Positions 62,146 to 64,000 of a stretch of DNA of 64,000 bases are shown here, piece by piece. Positions within the stretch are counted from its first letter, which is position 1. Each line of letters begins with the position of its first letter. The stretch comes from Bacillota bacterium (GTDB taxonomy: Bacteria > Bacillota > Clostridia > Acetivibrionales > DTU013), in assembly GCA_023412915.1 (NCBI GenBank), contig JAEZRE010000001.1:1-64000 (forward strand). Reading direction: 5' to 3'. The notes under the pieces are model-generated. The model saw only the letters and a list, made by a program, of their open reading frames with translations, did no database searches and was not told the origin of the DNA. A program made the position numbers and the translations under genes.

Positions 62146-63831
62146 GTGTACAAGCTCCTATTGGTCGATGATGAAAACGACGTCAGAGAAGGGATTCTGC
62201 AGGAAATTGACTGGAAGGCTAATGGCTTTGAGGTCGTTGGGACAGCGGAAAACGGGAAGGAAGCCTATGACCTGGTAGAGAGGTTTGTCCCTGATATAGT
62301 TGTCACCGATATCAAAATGCCATTCATGGATGGGCTTGCCTTGACTGAACTGATCCGCCGGAGATATCCCGCCGTCTGTATCGTCATACTGACCGGCTTT
62401 GATGAATTCGAATTCGCACAGAAAGCAATCAGGCTTCATGTAGATGAATATGTACTTAAGCCTTTTTCCTCGCAGGAACTGCTCCAGGTATTGGTAAGGA
62501 TCAGACAGATGAAGGATGAGGAGGCTGCTGAAAAGAGGAATATCCTGAAGCTCCGGGAGCTCTATAATGAAAGCCTTCCGGTGCTTAAAGCCAACTTTCT
62601 CACTCTTTTGATCACTAAAAAGCTGGAGGAAGCGGAAATCCTTGATAAATCGTGCAAACTGGATATTGATCTATGTAAAAAAGGTTTTCTGGTGTCGGTT
62701 ATCAGGCTTGATCTGATGTGGCTCAATTCGCCTGAAGAGAACCCGGTGGTCGAACAGGGAGAGGGAACCGTTGCGGAAAACCGGGATGAGGACGGGGAGC
62801 TGAACCTGTTTGCCGTTCTGAACATTGTTGAGGAGCTTGTGGAAAAACACGCTCTGGGAATTGTTTTCATCCATAACGGCGATATCGTTGTATTAAGCCT
62901 GAACGAAGCAGAGGAAAGCGAGGCGTTTATTGCTCTGACCATTAACGCTCTGGAAGAAATCCGCTACTCTGTGGAAAAGTATCTGGGACTGTCAGTAACA
63001 GCCGGTGTGGGTACGTTCTGCGATTCTGTTACCGGTATCAGCAATTCTTACAAGGATGCGCGTCTGGCACTTGATTACAAAGTATTGCTGGGAAACAACA
63101 GGATAATATTGATCAGCGATCTCGAAGTTCGCAATGCCAAAAAGGCTGTTTTCGATGAATTGAAGGAAGATATCCTCGCCTACTGCATAAAGGTAGGTGC
63201 GTTTTCTGAAGTCACGAAACTCATAGATACGGTTTTCAACGACCTTGCCGAAGCCGGTGCTTCCTTCAAGGAATGCCAGCTATATCTGATGGAAATCGTG
63301 ACGTCTCTCTTGAAAATTGCTAAAAACTCCAACGTTGATATCAATTGTATCATAGATGACAGTTTCAAATTGTTCCCGGAGATCGGCCGCTTTAACAATC
63401 TGCAGGAGGCAAGGAACTGGACTCTTGGCGTCTGTAACAGAATAGCGGACATCATCGCCAGCAACAGGCAGGATAATTTCAGACAAATAGTAGCCAATGC
63501 GAAGGAGTTTACCAGAAACCATTTCCATGAGAGCGATCTTACGATCAACAAGGTATGCGGGGAGCTGCACATCAGTCCCAGTTACTTCTGTACCATATTC
63601 AAAAAAGAGACTAAATCCACCTATCTGGCTTATCTCGTTCAGCTTAGAATGGATACCGCACGGGAGCTGCTGCGGATGACCGACCTTAAATCCTTTGAGA
63701 TCGCCGAACGGATAGGATTTTCCGACGCGAATTATTTCAGTAACAGCTTTAAGAAATATACGGGGTATTCTCCTTCCGAATTCAGAAATAGAAGTCGAGG
63801 TCAAAGTGTTGGGGAAAGAGCATTTTATTAA
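62146..63831 (+). CDS. YesN-type response regulator with AraC helix-turn-helix
   Basis: 561 residues from GTG 62146 after GGGGG. Receiver domain 1-125 (LLLVDDENDVREGILQEIDW; phospho-Asp in PDIVVTDIKMPFMDGL; LKPFSSQEL), a long middle region (about 130-440), and a C-terminal AraC double helix-turn-helix (INKVCGELHISPSYFCTIFK, SFEIAERIGFSDANYFSNSF, KYTGYSPSEFR). It pairs with a YesM-type kinase and usually controls sugar ABC transporters. It overlaps the next gene. Whether it belongs to the recombinase element is unknown. 61894-62145 contains no supported gene. Confidence 0.93.
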   Translation: MYKLLLVDDENDVREGILQEIDWKANGFEVVGTAENGKEAYDLVERFVPDIVVTDIKMPFMDGLALTELIRRRYPAVCIVILTGFDEFEFAQKAIRLHVDEYVLKPFSSQELLQVLVRIRQMKDEEAAEKRNILKLRELYNESLPVLKANFLTLLITKKLEEAEILDKSCKLDIDLCKKGFLVSVIRLDLMWLNSPEENPVVEQGEGTVAENRDEDGELNLFAVLNIVEELVEKHALGIVFIHNGDIVVLSLNEAEESEAFIALTINALEEIRYSVEKYLGLSVTAGVGTFCDSVTGISNSYKDARLALDYKVLLGNNRIILISDLEVRNAKKAVFDELKEDILAYCIKVGAFSEVTKLIDTVFNDLAEAGASFKECQLYLMEIVTSLLKIAKNSNVDINCIIDDSFKLFPEIGRFNNLQEARNWTLGVCNRIADIIASNRQDNFRQIVANAKEFTRNHFHESDLTINKVCGELHISPSYFCTIFKKETKSTYLAYLVQLRMDTARELLRMTDLKSFEIAERIGFSDANYFSNSFKKYTGYSPSEFRNRSRGQSVGERAFY

Positions 63832-64000
63832 AACACTGTTAAAACCGTTCCATACGTTGTTTGAATTTCTGAGAGTCAGGAGCATACAGTTCTTCATCTC
63901 TTCCTCCATCATGCTCATTACCCTCACCGCGATGCTTTTTGTCGGACTGATGCTGTACAGCAAGTTCAATAAATCGGCGGAACAGAACGCTATCATCAGC
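63806..64000 (+). CDS. YesM-type sensor histidine kinase, N-terminal part (off the right edge)
   Basis: 65 codons from GTG 63806, preceded by GAGG, overlapping the response regulator gene by 26 bp. Start VLGKEHFIKTLLKPFHTLFE, then a membrane segment (about 28-50; FFISSSIMLITLTAMLFVGL). The overlap and arrangement fit a YesN/YesM pair; the kinase domain is outside the window. Confidence 0.75.
   Translation, partial: MLGKEHFIKTLLKPFHTLFEFLRVRSIQFFISSSIMLITLTAMLFVGLMLYSKFNKSAEQNAIIS

Noticed and set aside
60134..63840. A 9-bp match AACACTGTT at 60134-60142 and 63832-63840, possible att repeats of the recombinase element
   Set aside because: The second copy lies inside the open frame of the histidine kinase gene, which continues undisturbed, and no L,D-transpeptidase sequence follows. 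A 9-bp match within 4 kb is likely by chance.

Overview
The window looks like chromosome of an anaerobic, spore-forming member of the Clostridia, probably of the Ruminiclostridium/Acetivibrio (cluster III) type. Evidence read from the sequence: an H-type small acid-soluble spore protein, the spore protein YyaC, a LysM protein, rubredoxin, a six-subunit Ech-type energy-converting [NiFe] hydrogenase, AsnA, a T-box leader, SLH and M4-protease exoproteins, strong AGGAGG-type ribosome binding sites and TTGACA/TATAAT promoters. The genus is an inference. No rRNA, tRNA or CRISPR array was seen.

Layout. 1-6 kb: surface and secreted proteins (an M4 protease with a long tandem-repeat tail that runs off the left edge, a LysM protein, an SLH protein) mixed with decayed genes (a PucR regulator, a GGDEF remnant, a duplicated promoter fragment). 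6-16 kb: single genes (nitroreductase, MFS transporter, Cys-cluster protein, sspH, chemoreceptor, iron-type alcohol dehydrogenase, GDPD-like protein, GT-C-like membrane protein). 16-23 kb: AraC regulator divergent from a heterodimeric ABC exporter, a lipid kinase and small proteins. 23-26 kb: rho with a very large disordered insert. 26-33 kb: a LacI-controlled carbohydrate/polyol uptake and oxidation operon (binding protein, two permeases, FAD oxidoreductase, zinc alcohol dehydrogenase). 33-35 kb: rpmE, DUF1385, prmC. 35-42 kb: echABCDEF-hypAB. 42-49 kb: PAS-SpoIIE phosphatase, yyaC, rubredoxin, glnA with an attenuator-like leader, DUF951, a pair of 44-bp palindromic repeats and an HtrA protease. 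49-56 kb: T-box-controlled ilvB-ilvN-ilvC-leuA-cimA. 56-60 kb: a GGDEF-EAL protein and asnA. 60-64 kb: an L,D-transpeptidase gene cut by a large serine recombinase, followed by a YesN/YesM-type two-component pair that runs off the right edge.

How the genes work together. Ech couples reduced ferredoxin to H2 and an ion gradient, and HypA/HypB deliver nickel to it. glnA and asnA fix ammonia. The ilv-leu-cim operon makes branched-chain amino-acid precursors from pyruvate and acetyl-CoA, including the citramalate route to isoleucine. The LacI operon imports and oxidises a polyol-like substrate. The most unusual item is the serine recombinase sitting at a clean break in the L,D-transpeptidase gene. 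The arrangement resembles the intervening elements that are excised during sporulation, but the other end of the element is not in the window.
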